Shown piece by piece: positions 18,484 through 27,829 of a stretch of DNA of 64,000 nucleotides. This DNA comes from Anthoceros angustus. Taxonomy: Eukaryota; Streptophyta; Anthocerotopsida; Anthocerotales; Anthocerotaceae. The stretch spans positions 806,001 through 870,000 of the forward strand of contig MU008184.1 in assembly GCA_010909165.1 (NCBI GenBank), given 5' to 3'. The notes beneath the pieces are model-generated. The model was not told the origin of the DNA. It did not search any database and saw only the letters and a list, made by a program, of their open reading frames with translations. Both the position numbers and the translations under genes were made by a program. Each line of letters begins with the position of its first letter. Position 1 is the stretch's first letter.

Positions 18484-18825
18484 TTACGGTCGACCTTGGC
18501 ACCAGCTGGTGTTTTGACAATCGGAAAAGAAAGAGCAAAAGTTGATCCCACAGCCGGGCGTCTGACTCTGCGTCTCCTCCAAACCACGCCCTGCCGCCTC
18601 GCAGCATTGGTCCAATGGAGAGCTCTCGCTGCAAACCGCGAGATAACCCGCGGCATTTTCAATGGCGTATTCGCAAAATGACGGGGATGCGGGAGCTGGC
18701 CCTGCTGCTGCATGGTCCGAGAGTTTCCTTGTCGCAGTGGAGTTCAAGGGATTGGTGATGACCAGGAGCGCCAGTATCGCTCCAAATCGGGCTACCCGCT
18801 TCCAATTCGCTCCCTCCTGTGCCAT
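18484..18825 (-). CDS. Small secreted eight-cysteine protein, 113 aa
   Basis: Start chosen at the ATG giving MAQEGANWKRVARFGAILAL, because the paralogue at 19784 starts at the same place. A hydrophobic signal segment (FGAILALLVITNPL) is followed by a short Ala/Pro spacer and a mature domain with cysteines arranged C-x13-C-x8-CC-x16-C-x4-C-x5-C-x5-C, ending CQGRP. Eight cysteines with a central CC recall the non-specific lipid-transfer/8CM fold. However, the CxC pair is absent and the last four cysteines are packed within 20 residues, so it is not a canonical member. Function unknown; predicted apoplastic. It forms a tandem pair with the gene at 19476-19784 and belongs to one family with that at 29179-29508. 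Confidence 0.75.
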   Translation of the reverse strand: MAQEGANWKRVARFGAILALLVITNPLNSTATRKLSDHAAAGPAPASPSFCEYAIENAAGYLAVCSESSPLDQCCEAAGRGLEETQSQTPGCGINFCSFFSDCQNTSWCQGRP

Positions 18826-18900
18826 GGCCTTCAAATCTCGGGAGCTCACAGCAATATTCGGCTGAATTGATGAAGACAAGTTCCCCACGAGTCTTCAGAC

Positions 18901-18907
18901 TCTTATA
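18901..18907 (-). promoter_or_regulatory. Candidate TATA box
   Basis: TATAAGA on the minus strand, 76 bp upstream of the ATG at 18825. The tandem paralogue has TATAAAT at a similar place. Confidence 0.4.
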
Positions 18908-19139
18908 CATCATCCCGGATAAGGCTAGCTCAGCACTGAAGCACTCCACTTAAACTAAAAGATTACTAGTTCTGAACTACCACTGTGCACCTCAGATGGA
19001 TATGACACGCTGCCTCTAAGGTTCCCGTTACCTTACGTGGAGCCACTGTTTCGTTAGGGGAGGGTGGGGAGGGAGGCTTTGTCCCAAAGCCGCAAGTTTG
19101 TGAAGAGCATGCATAAGGCGGGCAGTCCCGTGAGATAGC

Positions 19140-19431
19140 TTCCAAGATTGAAATGGGTGCAGATGGGAAATGCAAACTGCACAGTTGCATCAATTGGTGA
19201 CAGTATCAAGATGGAGATGAGATTGCTCTCATCTTGGAACGAAGAGCCTCGTATTTGGACCAGATATTCCGCCAGTTGCACACACAAAATCTCACTCGAC
19301 TCATTGACAAATTCAATAATGTCCAAGATTACAATTGGCAGCAAGGGCTGTGTTACAACTTGGAAGAAGTTTGCGAGCCAACATTCCGTAAAAGACGAGG
19401 ACGTCTAAGTAGACGGTCCTTGTCAACATAA
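19140..19431 (+). pseudogene. Relic exon, copy 2 (LERRASYLDQ motif)
   Basis: Reads WEMQTAQLHQLVTVSRW, one extra base, then DEIALILERRASYLDQIFRQ and on through QGLCYNLEEVCEPTFRKRRG to a stop at 19431. It is longer and better preserved than copy 1 at 18150. It is part of the ~1-kb duplicated unit. A shorter relic of the same kind lies at 20335-20490. Protein family not recognised. Confidence 0.55.
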
Positions 19432-19475
19432 CTTGAAAATCAAGGCCCTGCACCATGCACCCTCCCCGCGGGCGG

Positions 19476-19784
19476 TTACGGTGGGCCTTGGCACATGGCA
19501 GTCATTCGACATTCCGCGAAATAGCAACTGCCCATCAACAGTTGGCAGCCTCCCAACTGGCTCTGTGCCATCATCCAACTCCCTACCTGCTCGCAGCATT
19601 GTAGAAGAGTGGGAGCGTCTGCAGAGTTCTCGCAATCCTGAATCCTACTCGCGCCGTTCGTTAAGATGTCCCCGCATGACGGGGGTCCCGTGCTCGCAGT
19701 GGCGCAGTAGAGGAAATTGGTCACCAGGAGGAGCGCTATCGTCCCGAATCGGGCTGCCTTCCCATTCCATCCCTGAGGAGCCAT
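19476..19784 (-). CDS. Small secreted eight-cysteine protein, 102 aa
   Basis: Paralogue of the gene at 18484-18825. MAPQGWNGKAARF is followed by a hydrophobic segment (TIALLLVTNFLYCATAS) that fits a signal peptide. The mature part has C-x13-C-x11-CC-x15-C-x6-C-x4-C-x5-C and ends CQGPP. The first spacing (13 residues) and the central CC are identical in all three family members of the window, while other loops vary in length, as in diversifying secreted peptides. The open frame extends 53 codons upstream, but similarity to the paralogue and the TATA box at 19886-19892 favour this ATG. Function unknown. Confidence 0.75.
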   Translation of the reverse strand: MAPQGWNGKAARFGTIALLLVTNFLYCATASTGPPSCGDILTNGASRIQDCENSADAPTLLQCCEQVGSWMMAQSQLGGCQLLMGSCYFAECRMTAMCQGPP

Positions 19785-19885
19785 GGCCTCGAAACCTCGG
19801 AAGCGCACTGCTATGCAGCTGTAGCTGAGATTCAAATGGATGGCTGTAGCTGTAGTGTGCACAATACAGCTCGGCAGACAGATGG

Positions 19886-19892
19886 ATTTATA
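19886..19892 (-). promoter_or_regulatory. Candidate TATA box
   Basis: TATAAAT on the minus strand about 100 bp upstream of the ATG at 19784. Confidence 0.45.
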
Positions 19893-20334
19893 TCCATGCG
19901 CTACTCTCTTCCTTGTATGACGAACCTTAGGTCCGCCGAACATCTACCTATACATTTCAAGCTGTCTGCAATCTTGGCGTGTCATCTTGTAAGCATGAAC
20001 CATGACAAATAAGAAACCGTACGATCAGTAATGCAGCTCCTCTACCCAGCGAGACCGTACGAACATTTGATGCATGAATTGGAGGGTTTGTGAGCCACAG
20101 CAGCTACATAATTTCACTGTCCTTCCTGAAGAAAATGTCAAGGTCGAGCACAAGGCAAAATTCAGCAGCAGATGCTTTCGGACATGGCTGTGAGAATCTC
20201 AGCCATGACCTCTGCATCTGCTCCAAGCCTGATTCGGCCCGGAAGCTACACGATCGAGCAAGAAGGATGTGATTGGAAGCCGCAACGAAAGTAGATGCTG
20301 CTATATGGAGTACGGATTTCATCGTTTAGGGCGC

Positions 20335-20490
20335 AGGAAGATGAGATTTCCCACTTCTCTCTGGAACGAAGATGATGTTTAGGTTTTGGCGATTCAAATA
20401 AAATCTCATTCGACTCGACTGGAGTCGATTTGAGCGCTGAAAATAACCTTAAGGCATCACTTGACTGCGTCACAACTTGAAACGAGTAAA
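20335..20490 (+). pseudogene. Relic exon, copy 3 (degraded)
   Basis: Contains GAAGATGAGATTTCCCAC, CTCTGGAACGAAGATG, AAAATCTCATTCGACTCGAC and TGCGTCACAACTTGAAACGA in the order of the 19140-19431 unit. Most of the sequence between them is lost. It marks a third, decayed copy of the duplicated unit. Confidence 0.45.
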
Positions 20491-21286
20491 TTCTTGTAAG
20501 GTAAGGTTTTATTTACAGTTCGAATAAAGGTAAGATATATCACTTTCAAAAGCCTAGGACTGGACTCAACATGAGCAGTGACAAAGGCCTTCGACTCACT
20601 GGACTCAACTTGAGCACTAAAAACGGGCTTCAACATTTAAAGCATTTATCCGGAGGGTATGTACTCGCAACATGAAATAAGTATACTTGCAAAGCCCTTA
20701 AGGTTCCATTCAAAGCCCGATTAAAGGTTAACCCCGGAAGGCCGGAGCGACTAACTCCGAGTTGTGAGAGCCTTGTTTTGAGTCCTGGATTTATTTGTGG
20801 TCGGATATCTGAGACTTTGGAGCAGAGCACGACCGGGTCTTCTTCCACCTGCCACATTTTTCCTCGAAAAAAACAATCACCATCTTCGCCCTCTATGATG
20901 CAAAGATCTAAAGATTCCTGGAAGATGCTTAAAGATGCTGCTCAACTATGTTGTAGACAATGCCCAAGCAGTTCCGCGCTCCGCCCCCCTTCGTGCTCTT
21001 CCGCTCCCATCCGATTCCGGTATCTCGGTCCCTTGCACGCACACCAGTTTGGTTGGAGGGATAGGGTCACCGGTTTATGGCGGATCCCAAGACGCATATT
21101 CCATCATCAATGACCAGGCGTCAATGGCCGTGTGGCCACCGCCATGCCGTTGCTTTGCTGCATCATGGCGCGGGTCCATTTGCCTTAATCCTTGTGCCCC
21201 TTCAATACATTCATTCCCTGAGCCGGTTGCTCAACTCTCAGATTTTCGCCTCGCATCGCCTACATTCGGCTAGCCTCAGCGCAAGC
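20491..21286. other. No gene recognised
   Basis: Short frames only. The plus-strand frame that leads into the ORF at 21287 is open from about 21077, but its early part is not protein-like. Confidence 0.45.
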
Positions 21287-21495
21287 ATGTCTCAACGTCG
21301 CCGCTCCGAGAAGAAAGCTCCTACTTCCCCGTTGTCGCCACCACTACCGCCGAGCCCCGATTACGCCGAACATGCCGAAGTCATCCGGAAGTGGGCAACA
21401 GACTCTGAATACATGCCCGATCAGGTGGATGCCATTATCAGGCTGCTGGATGAAGGATGGTTGAATGCTCACCCCCTTCCTGCTGGAATGCAATG

Positions 21496-22989
21496 AACAC
21501 GGTATTTTCCGAAGGGGGTGAATATCCAAACCCCCTTTTTGGTTTCTAATCCCTCTTAGCACATCCCACACAGTCCCAAAATATGCATTTTAGCTAGTTT
21601 TCAAGAAAGGACGAGCCTTTTACAAGAAGTGGGTAACGTGAATGCCTGTTTCAAACACACAGCGACAACAAATTTAAAACCAAGTGAAAGCGCCGGCTGG
21701 CCGATGCTTTCACTTGGTTTTTGAGGAAGGCGGGAAAATGAAAACATCCATTGCCTCACTACAACTGGTCCATAAGTTATAACAAACACGGAGAAGAAGC
21801 ACATCTAGGTGCCTACAAAAAGAAAAACCTACTCTCTAGGGCTAACTTGTGACTCATCGAGTGCTAGGACAGACTTTGAATCCATCACGATGGCCAAATT
21901 TCGAATCCGCTCTAGTTCCCAGTCATCGAAGCTATCGTTCTTGCCCAAAGCCCTTGAGTCTTCGTTCACTCCATTGTCGTTGTCATCAGGAGTCGGGGAA
22001 GGCTGCTAAACATTATCAAGGGTTTGCTGGCCCTCTACCAAAAGAGCTCCAGTTTTGGTCTTCAGCCGACGAGCATTCAAAGAAACTACCTGAGCTTTCA
22101 GAGAGTCCTTCTCGCTGAGACACACCTCCTTTGCCTAGAATTGCGCAAGTCCTCTGTGGTGGGCCTCGAATGTCAATTCTTCGTCAGCATATGGCAGAAC
22201 CTCATACCCATGGATCTGTTGTGGAATATATCCTCCACACCTCAAGTCAGCCTCAATAGCAATACAATTTCGTCCGAACAATAGAGCTGCCAATAAAGTT
22301 GTCCCACTCCCAGAGCAAGCATCCAAAACCCAATCTCCCTGTTTGGAGAAGGTTTTGATAAGTTTCATCATTAGCCCTAGAGGCCTCTGGTATGGGCATA
22401 CCAACAACTTGTCATGTGACATGTACACTTGTTTCTTCTCAACAGTGTCATGAGCGATTACAGACCTCCCATTGTTGAAAGTACCATGCATGGCATTTGG
22501 CATCATTGGAGCCATCCCCCCACCCCAAACCCAAAGACACTTTGTAAACAAATCCCAATATAGGCCTACGACTGTCCGACATTCGCAAGGCATCATCGCA
22601 AGGCCAGGAAAAGGCGCCGGCTGGCTGGCGTCCTTCCCCTCAGACCTCCCCGACCGTCAGCGGTTCAACCTGTCATGCAAATCTCATCACCATGCCTTTT
22701 AGGGGTCTTTAGGTTTGCAGTACGAGAATGACCGGCAACAATGGCCCTTGTCATGGGTCTTAAATGCACCCCAAATAAGGTAAACTCTTAGACCATAACC
22801 CTTCGCTGGTATGAAATGGACCTAAGCTTGTATCATTGGTTCACACAAATTGTCACCCTTCTTTTCTGCCTTAAATTCACCCATACCCCAAAAACCACGA
22901 GTTCAACACCCATGTGAAACCTCCTTCGGGAGATAAAAGTCACAAAACCCCCTTGCTGCATATTCACCCCCTTCGAAAAATACCGTGTT
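21496..22989. mobile_element. 1,494-bp DNA transposon with 33-bp TIRs and AATG target duplication
   Basis: The left end reads AACACGGTATTTTCCGAAGG and so on through GGTGAATAT. The reverse complement of the right end reads AACACGGTATTTTTCGAAGG and continues the same way. The 33-bp ends differ at two positions. Flanking 4-bp direct repeats AATG lie at 21492-21495 and 22990-22993. No transposase is seen, so the element is non-autonomous. It carries a DNA methylase remnant on the minus strand. A 4-bp duplication does not identify the superfamily; Sola-like elements and others make 4-bp duplications. Confidence 0.85.
21836..22596 (-). pseudogene. N4/N6-type DNA methyltransferase remnant inside the transposon
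   Basis: The minus-strand frame contains the S-adenosylmethionine motif I in the bacterial N4-cytosine/N6-adenine methylase form, VLDACSGSGTTLLAA (usual DPFxGSGTT), followed by GRNCIAIEAD. It is preceded by PLGLMMKLIKTFS, which corresponds to the usual KP..L...I segment of that family. The catalytic (D/S)PP(Y/W) motif, expected upstream in this order of motifs, is not seen. Beyond a TAG after GLAQF the same frame continues through a coiled, then acidic tail (NDSFDDWELERIRNLAIVMD) with one further TAG. The protein is therefore N-terminally incomplete and interrupted by two amber codons. It could be a captured host gene fragment or an element-borne gene. Confidence 0.7.
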
Positions 22990-23182
22990 AATGGCCTGCT
23001 GTTCTAGTTGCGAAAAATTACATGCATCAATACCGTCGTGAAGTCGCTCTCAAGTTGGGGTGGACTGCATGCCGGGAGGAAGGGCATCCCAATGGGTTTT
23101 CGCCCAATGTCAATTCTGCGATATGGGCAAGGTGGCTAGATTTGCCTGATCTTTCACCTTGATTCACGGAGATGGTTGTGAT

Positions 23183-26025
23183 TCACGGAGTTGGCTGGCT
23201 GTAATTCAATGCAAGCTTGTCTTCATTCACAGACAAATAAAGATCAACCAAAGACGTTGCAGCATTGACTTCCACATGTGAAGAAGTGACTCGAAAATGT
23301 GGTGCACGATAATAATCTGGAGGTTGCCGGTGATGAGAGGGATATCGTCTAGGAGGGTCAGGCAGATCTGCAGGAGGATCTTCTTGTTCAGGCTGGTTGG
23401 CAATAGGATCATCATCCAGTGCCGCGTCATCATTGAAGGGGTCTGCAATATTTTCAGGAGGATGTTGGTCCTGTAATCCTTGCTGGTTTTGGTTTTCAGG
23501 CTCAAGTACGTTGTCAGGTTTTTCTGCTACGTCAATATCAACTACCTCAAAATGTGCTAGATCATCCCCACCTGCAGGAGCAACGTCCTCATGGTGAACA
23601 ACCTGAGTGCCATGATCAGTCTGATCAAAATGAGAGTCTTGCAACCCTGTTGTGTCATCATCATCAGCTAAGGAAGGATCCTGGACTGCTCCCACTGATG
23701 CCCAAGTGCGGTTGTCATCAAAGGTAACACTTCTGGCATATATGATTTTGTTCTTAGGGACATCATAAAGCTTGTAAGCTTTGATCTCTTCTGTGTAGCC
23801 TAACATAAGTAGTTTACGTGCCTTGTCTGATAGCTTTTTCCTCTTCTCTTTAGGTATAAAAGCATAAGCCACACAACCAACAGTGCTCAAGTGAAGGACT
23901 GATGGCTTGCGACCTGTGGAGGCTTCGTAAGGGATTAGGCCTACAACTGAAGTAGTGAGCAACTTGTTCTTGAGATATGTTGAAGTCATAATGGCTTCTG
24001 CCCAATATGGCAAAGGAAGCTGAGTGTGATGTAGCAAGGAAGATGTCATTTCCTGCAGTGTTAGATTAAGCTGCTCAGCCACTCCGTTCTGTTGGGGAGT
24101 CTAGACTATTGTGAGCTGTCGACCAATGCCTTTAGCCAAACAGTAAGCCTGAAATTCATTCGAGGTAAATTCTCCCCCATTGTTAGATCTCAAGGTCTTA
24201 AGTTGCTTTCCGGTCCACCTTTCAGCATACTTGAGGTAATCCTTAAAGTAGGAAAAGCACTCACTTTTCTGTTTCAATATGTAGGTGGTGACAAACCTGG
24301 TTTTATCATCTGTAAACGTCAGGAAGTATCTACCACCACCTGTGGACTCTTGTGAGAGTGGTCCACATAAGTCTGTATGGACGAGTTCTAGGACTTCAAA
24401 AGCCCTGTGAGGTGCCTTGTTCTTAAAAGCAGCTTGATGTCTCTTTGAAAGAATACACGACTCACACAGTGGAAGGGGGGCCAACGTTCCAATTGGTCCA
24501 TCCTGGTAAAGGTCACTAGTAGCCAATCTCTCAAGTTTTGCTGTGTGAGGGTGACCTAGTCTTGCATGCCATAACTTAGACTTTTCTACTTGTTGTGCTG
24601 ACGCAGTGGTGACGTCTCGAGTCAAGTGAGAAGCTGGAACACCACTGTGAATATGAAGACAAAAGAAATCATGGTCTGAAGACCCATAGACAAGTATTTT
24701 CCTATGATCAAATGCGTCCAGCAATTGACATTCTGTCCTAGTGAATAAAATGTGACAGTTGTTGTCAGCATTCAACTTTCTGACTGAAATCAAATTTCTA
24801 GTCATGTCTGTCACGTAATAGATATCGTGCAGTGTTAACACAATGCCGGATGGTACTAGTAGGTCTATCGTGCCACGACCAGGGGAAACTAGGGTTCTGT
24901 CATCACCTAGGTAAACGTACTAATCCTTGACTAGTTTGTACGTTTGAAATGAACTTCAGTCAAAATAAATATGGGCTGTAGCACCTGTGTCCAATACAAG
25001 TCTATGACAGGTCTAACCTCTAATTTTGCTGACAGGCAAGCAGGAAGCAAGAATGAACTTGCAAACACTCTTGTACCTACTGTAAGGGCAGAAGGGGTAG
25101 GTTGTTTCTTCGCAACCACAGGAGTCTCTGCACAAGATGAACCCTCCTTGCGAGGAACACCGGCTTGCTTCTTTCTACACTCACGCTCCCAGTGACCAGG
25201 TAACTTGCACCAGTTGTAGTTGCCTGTCCTTTCGGGTTTCTTCTGGCTGGCTCCTTATCCTTGTGAGCCACCACCCCTTAAGGAACTGCCCCCACCTCTG
25301 TTGTAGGGTCTTCCTCCTCCACGTCCTCTGTTGGATGTGTAGAGGGCTTGCTATTTACCAGAACGCCTGCTGGTACCCTTTGTTGCTTCCTGGAGCAATG
25401 CTCCCATTAACTCTGCAAAGGTGGTCTTTGGAAAAGTAACATTCGCAGCCTTTGCTAGTTTTGCAGCCTAGAGCTGTGAAGCATTATAGGAAGTCACAAA
25501 ATGTGACCATGATTCTGGGAGAGACAGTAGGAAATACAATGTAAGCATTTCATCCTTGACAATTTCATTGGATGCACTCTCCAGCCTGGAGAAGAGTGTT
25601 CTGAAGTGACCAAGGTGTTTCTCTACTGATTCTCCATCTTTCATCTTGCAATTTTGAAGATTTCGCAAGGCTGTCAACTGACTTGTTGTATTGCTGTCTG
25701 AATATAGGTCCTGAAGCTTGGATCCGATTTCTGCTCAGGTTTTGCATCCGGATGTCTGCCTCAACATATTTGAGGTCAGACCGCTCCGGATCAAGTACAT
25801 GGCTGCTTCATCTTTAGCCTCCCATGCTTCCTGTTGTTGTTTTTCAGCAGTTGTGGGAGTAGCGGGTGTTGCAGGGAACTGATCTTCCCCTGTAGCAAAT
25901 TTCCAAAGCTTTATATTCTGTAAAGCTCCCCGCATTCTGATTACCCATACATCGTTATCCTGCCCACCAAATCTGTCCTTTTCCTTAAACCCTTCCCCAC
26001 CAGTGCTGGATGAAGGATCAGCCAT
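23183..26025 (-). mobile_element. Ty1/copia element remnant: gag, protease and integrase, no RT
   Basis: Order on the minus strand: gag start at 26025 (MADPSSSTGGEGFKEKDRFG); gag core at 25677-25468 (FRTLFSRLES...LLSLPESW); degenerate zinc knuckle near 25200 (WCKLPGHWEREC, first Cys lost); protease LVLDTGATAHIYFD near 25000; GAG-pre-integrase and integrase core 24841-24101 (LWHARLGHP, HTDLCGPL); integrase C-terminal half 24082-23183 (NGVAEQLNLT by reading across the stop, then the acidic linker). Frames are broken several times. The second catalytic Asp of integrase is Asn (LRSNNGGEF). Reverse transcriptase, RNase H and the 3' LTR are missing: the element ends at the split ORF at 23162. Confidence 0.9.
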
Positions 26026-27209
26026 TTTTCTCTTTTGTGTTCTAGGTTAGCTACTCCCTACTAAGATGCTAAAATGACTGATGTGTGCAGATGAGTTCTT
26101 CTAGGACATCAGGCACATACTGCTATTGCAGCAGAGTCAGAGAACATTAGTGATTAAAGATTTTATTCGCCATAGTGCATCGGCTACACGTTGTGTTTAC
26201 TTGCAATTTTCTGATTCCTAATCTCCCACCTGTTAAATGCGTATGTAGAGCAGGAGGGACACGAGTTTGGACTGTCAAATCTATAAAACTTATTTGTCTT
26301 CTTGGCGTGCTTACATGCCACTCTCCTAATAGCAGGGCTAGCAAGCACGGGTGGCTTCAACAACATAAGCAGTTTGAAGTCCAGGTGTCCTATCTGCTCT
26401 TGCAAATCAAGTAAGTCTACACTAGCAGCTGCTAATTTTTGGGCAATACTGCAGAAGCGTCGATCTACATGTTGCTGTTGTGCATCAATTCTATTTGCTA
26501 ATTGAGCTACGCTTATTGGTGGTGCTACATGTGTTGTTAGGAAACCTCTAGGGTTAGTTACCATTTCCATCAAAGGCTCTTTGAACACGCACCTCTGGGA
26601 GATTGTTTGGATTTTGTGGTGGAGGGGTAAATATCAAGTGGCGCTGATCTGGATAGAGGGTTTCTATCAAGGTGTTGAAAGATTCCCTTACTTCAAGAGC
26701 GAGTACAGGCTGGTTCTGAGTTTGGGCTGTCCATTCTCTTGTATGTTGATGGAGCTGCTCCATTGTGTGCCATCTTTTGTGGTCCTTGCCTCTCTGGCGA
26801 TCCGATTTTGTTGGATTACATTTCGGTAATTGCTACTAGTGCCCGTTCAGGAGGTTGGCCATTCATTGGGCCAGATTTTTGTGTTGTTAGAAGGTTTCTT
26901 TAAACATTCTCTTTCTCCATAGCTATGTTTCTACTAGTCTGCCTGCAGATTAGGCAGTTGTCCTAGTGCATTTCATCTGAATTTGCTGGGATAGCAAATC
27001 AGAAGAGATGCGCTAGGATTACTACCTTAATTTGCTAGGAACTATATGAATATTTATAGAAATAAAGCAACACAAATTCTGTTCTTTAAGTTTCTGGTTT
27101 CTTGATCAAGAAAGCATTTTTCTAAATCAAAACCAACTATATACATATGCATCTTTTTCAATGCATATTACAATGTGCTTTCACTAGAATGCAATTTGCG
27201 TCTTATCTC
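26026..27209 (-). other. Leader of the copia remnant
   Basis: Between the gag start and the primer-binding-site-like sequence. Two minus-strand frames (26763-26554 and 26588-26184) overlap and may be one shifted ORF with a helical segment (RFCSIAQKLAAASVDLLDL). Not recognised. The sequence above 26830 is AT-rich. Confidence 0.35.
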
Positions 27210-27221
27210 TGATACCATAAC
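27210..27221 (-). other. Primer-binding-site-like sequence (tRNA-iMet type)
   Basis: TATGGTATCAGAG on the minus strand matches the usual tRNA initiator Met primer site of plant copia elements. An LTR would be expected at higher coordinates (27222 to about 27470, AT-rich), but no second LTR exists for comparison. Confidence 0.4.
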
Positions 27222-27475
27222 GAATTTAAGATAGATACAGATCAATTAAACAATCATTAATTACATTGTATATCAAGAACATACATGCTACAACTTAAAC
27301 ATGAAGAAACAACTAAAGTCTACTTATGAATAGACACGACTTATCCAAGCGACGTAACCCTAATGAAAAGACATACACTATGGACTTAATTTAACTTAAC
27401 TACACCTAACTACTGAACCCTAATCATGAGTCCAACACATCTATTCCTTTAATAGTCCTCACTAGGATAAGGAGT

Positions 27476-27829
27476 GTGGAGGTGTTGCGAACGGCGAGCT
27501 TGACGATGGAGATTGGAACGCCGGCAGTTACTATGGTTTTTGAGCCTGCACTGTTTGGGAGCGTGTTCGACATTGTAGTTGTGGAGAAAGAAGCAGCATT
27601 TGGGGCGCATCAGAATTCTTTTGAGAAGGAAAGGAGAATTGGCGGCAATCTCCGGCAGCTGATAGAGAGGGAGCTAGATTACGTCGCGGCTTCAGAATGG
27701 GGATTCAAGACTTTCGTGCGGACAGTTGGGTCGGAGTGGGAGCCCTTTCACATGTGCATCTGGATACGCTGGTGGCGGGTATGCGCTGGTGGCGAGAAGG
27801 TCACATGCATTTTTTTTTCCTCCGCGTAG
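27476..27829 (+). CDS. Hypothetical ORF, 117 aa
   Basis: Open frame with balanced composition (FEPALFGSVFDIVVVEKEAA, RQLIERELDYVAASEWGF). No known motif. Could be an exon of an unrecognised gene; the last ~20 residues (VTCIFFSSA) look non-coding and a splice donor might precede them. Antisense frames in the same place are Pro-rich and less plausible. Confidence 0.3.
   Translation: MEVLRTASLTMEIGTPAVTMVFEPALFGSVFDIVVVEKEAAFGAHQNSFEKERRIGGNLRQLIERELDYVAASEWGFKTFVRTVGSEWEPFHMCIWIRWWRVCAGGEKVTCIFFSSA

Larger units (their letters stand above)
21287..23162 (+). pseudogene. Unrecognised ORF split by a DNA transposon
   Basis: Starts MSQRRRSEKKAPTSPLSPPL at 21287 and runs to the codon interrupted at 21495. 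Leaving out the element 21496-22989 plus one AATG copy restores an uninterrupted frame of about 126 codons. The joint is PAGMQ-WPAVLVAKNY, and the frame ends RWLDLPDLSP at 23160-23162. The predicted protein has a Pro/Ser-rich N-terminus and helical segments (AEVIRKWATD, QVDAIIRLLDEGW). The family is not recognised. It may be a small host gene or a protein of another repeat. With the insertion it is broken. Confidence 0.7.

Noticed and set aside
18484-18825. Assignment of the eight-cysteine proteins as ordinary non-specific lipid-transfer proteins
   Set aside because: The CxC motif and the long spacings after it are absent in all three.
22135-22596. Bacterial contamination as source of the methylase
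   Set aside because: It lies inside a TIR element whose insertion interrupts a flanking reading frame on both sides, so it is part of the same chromosome.
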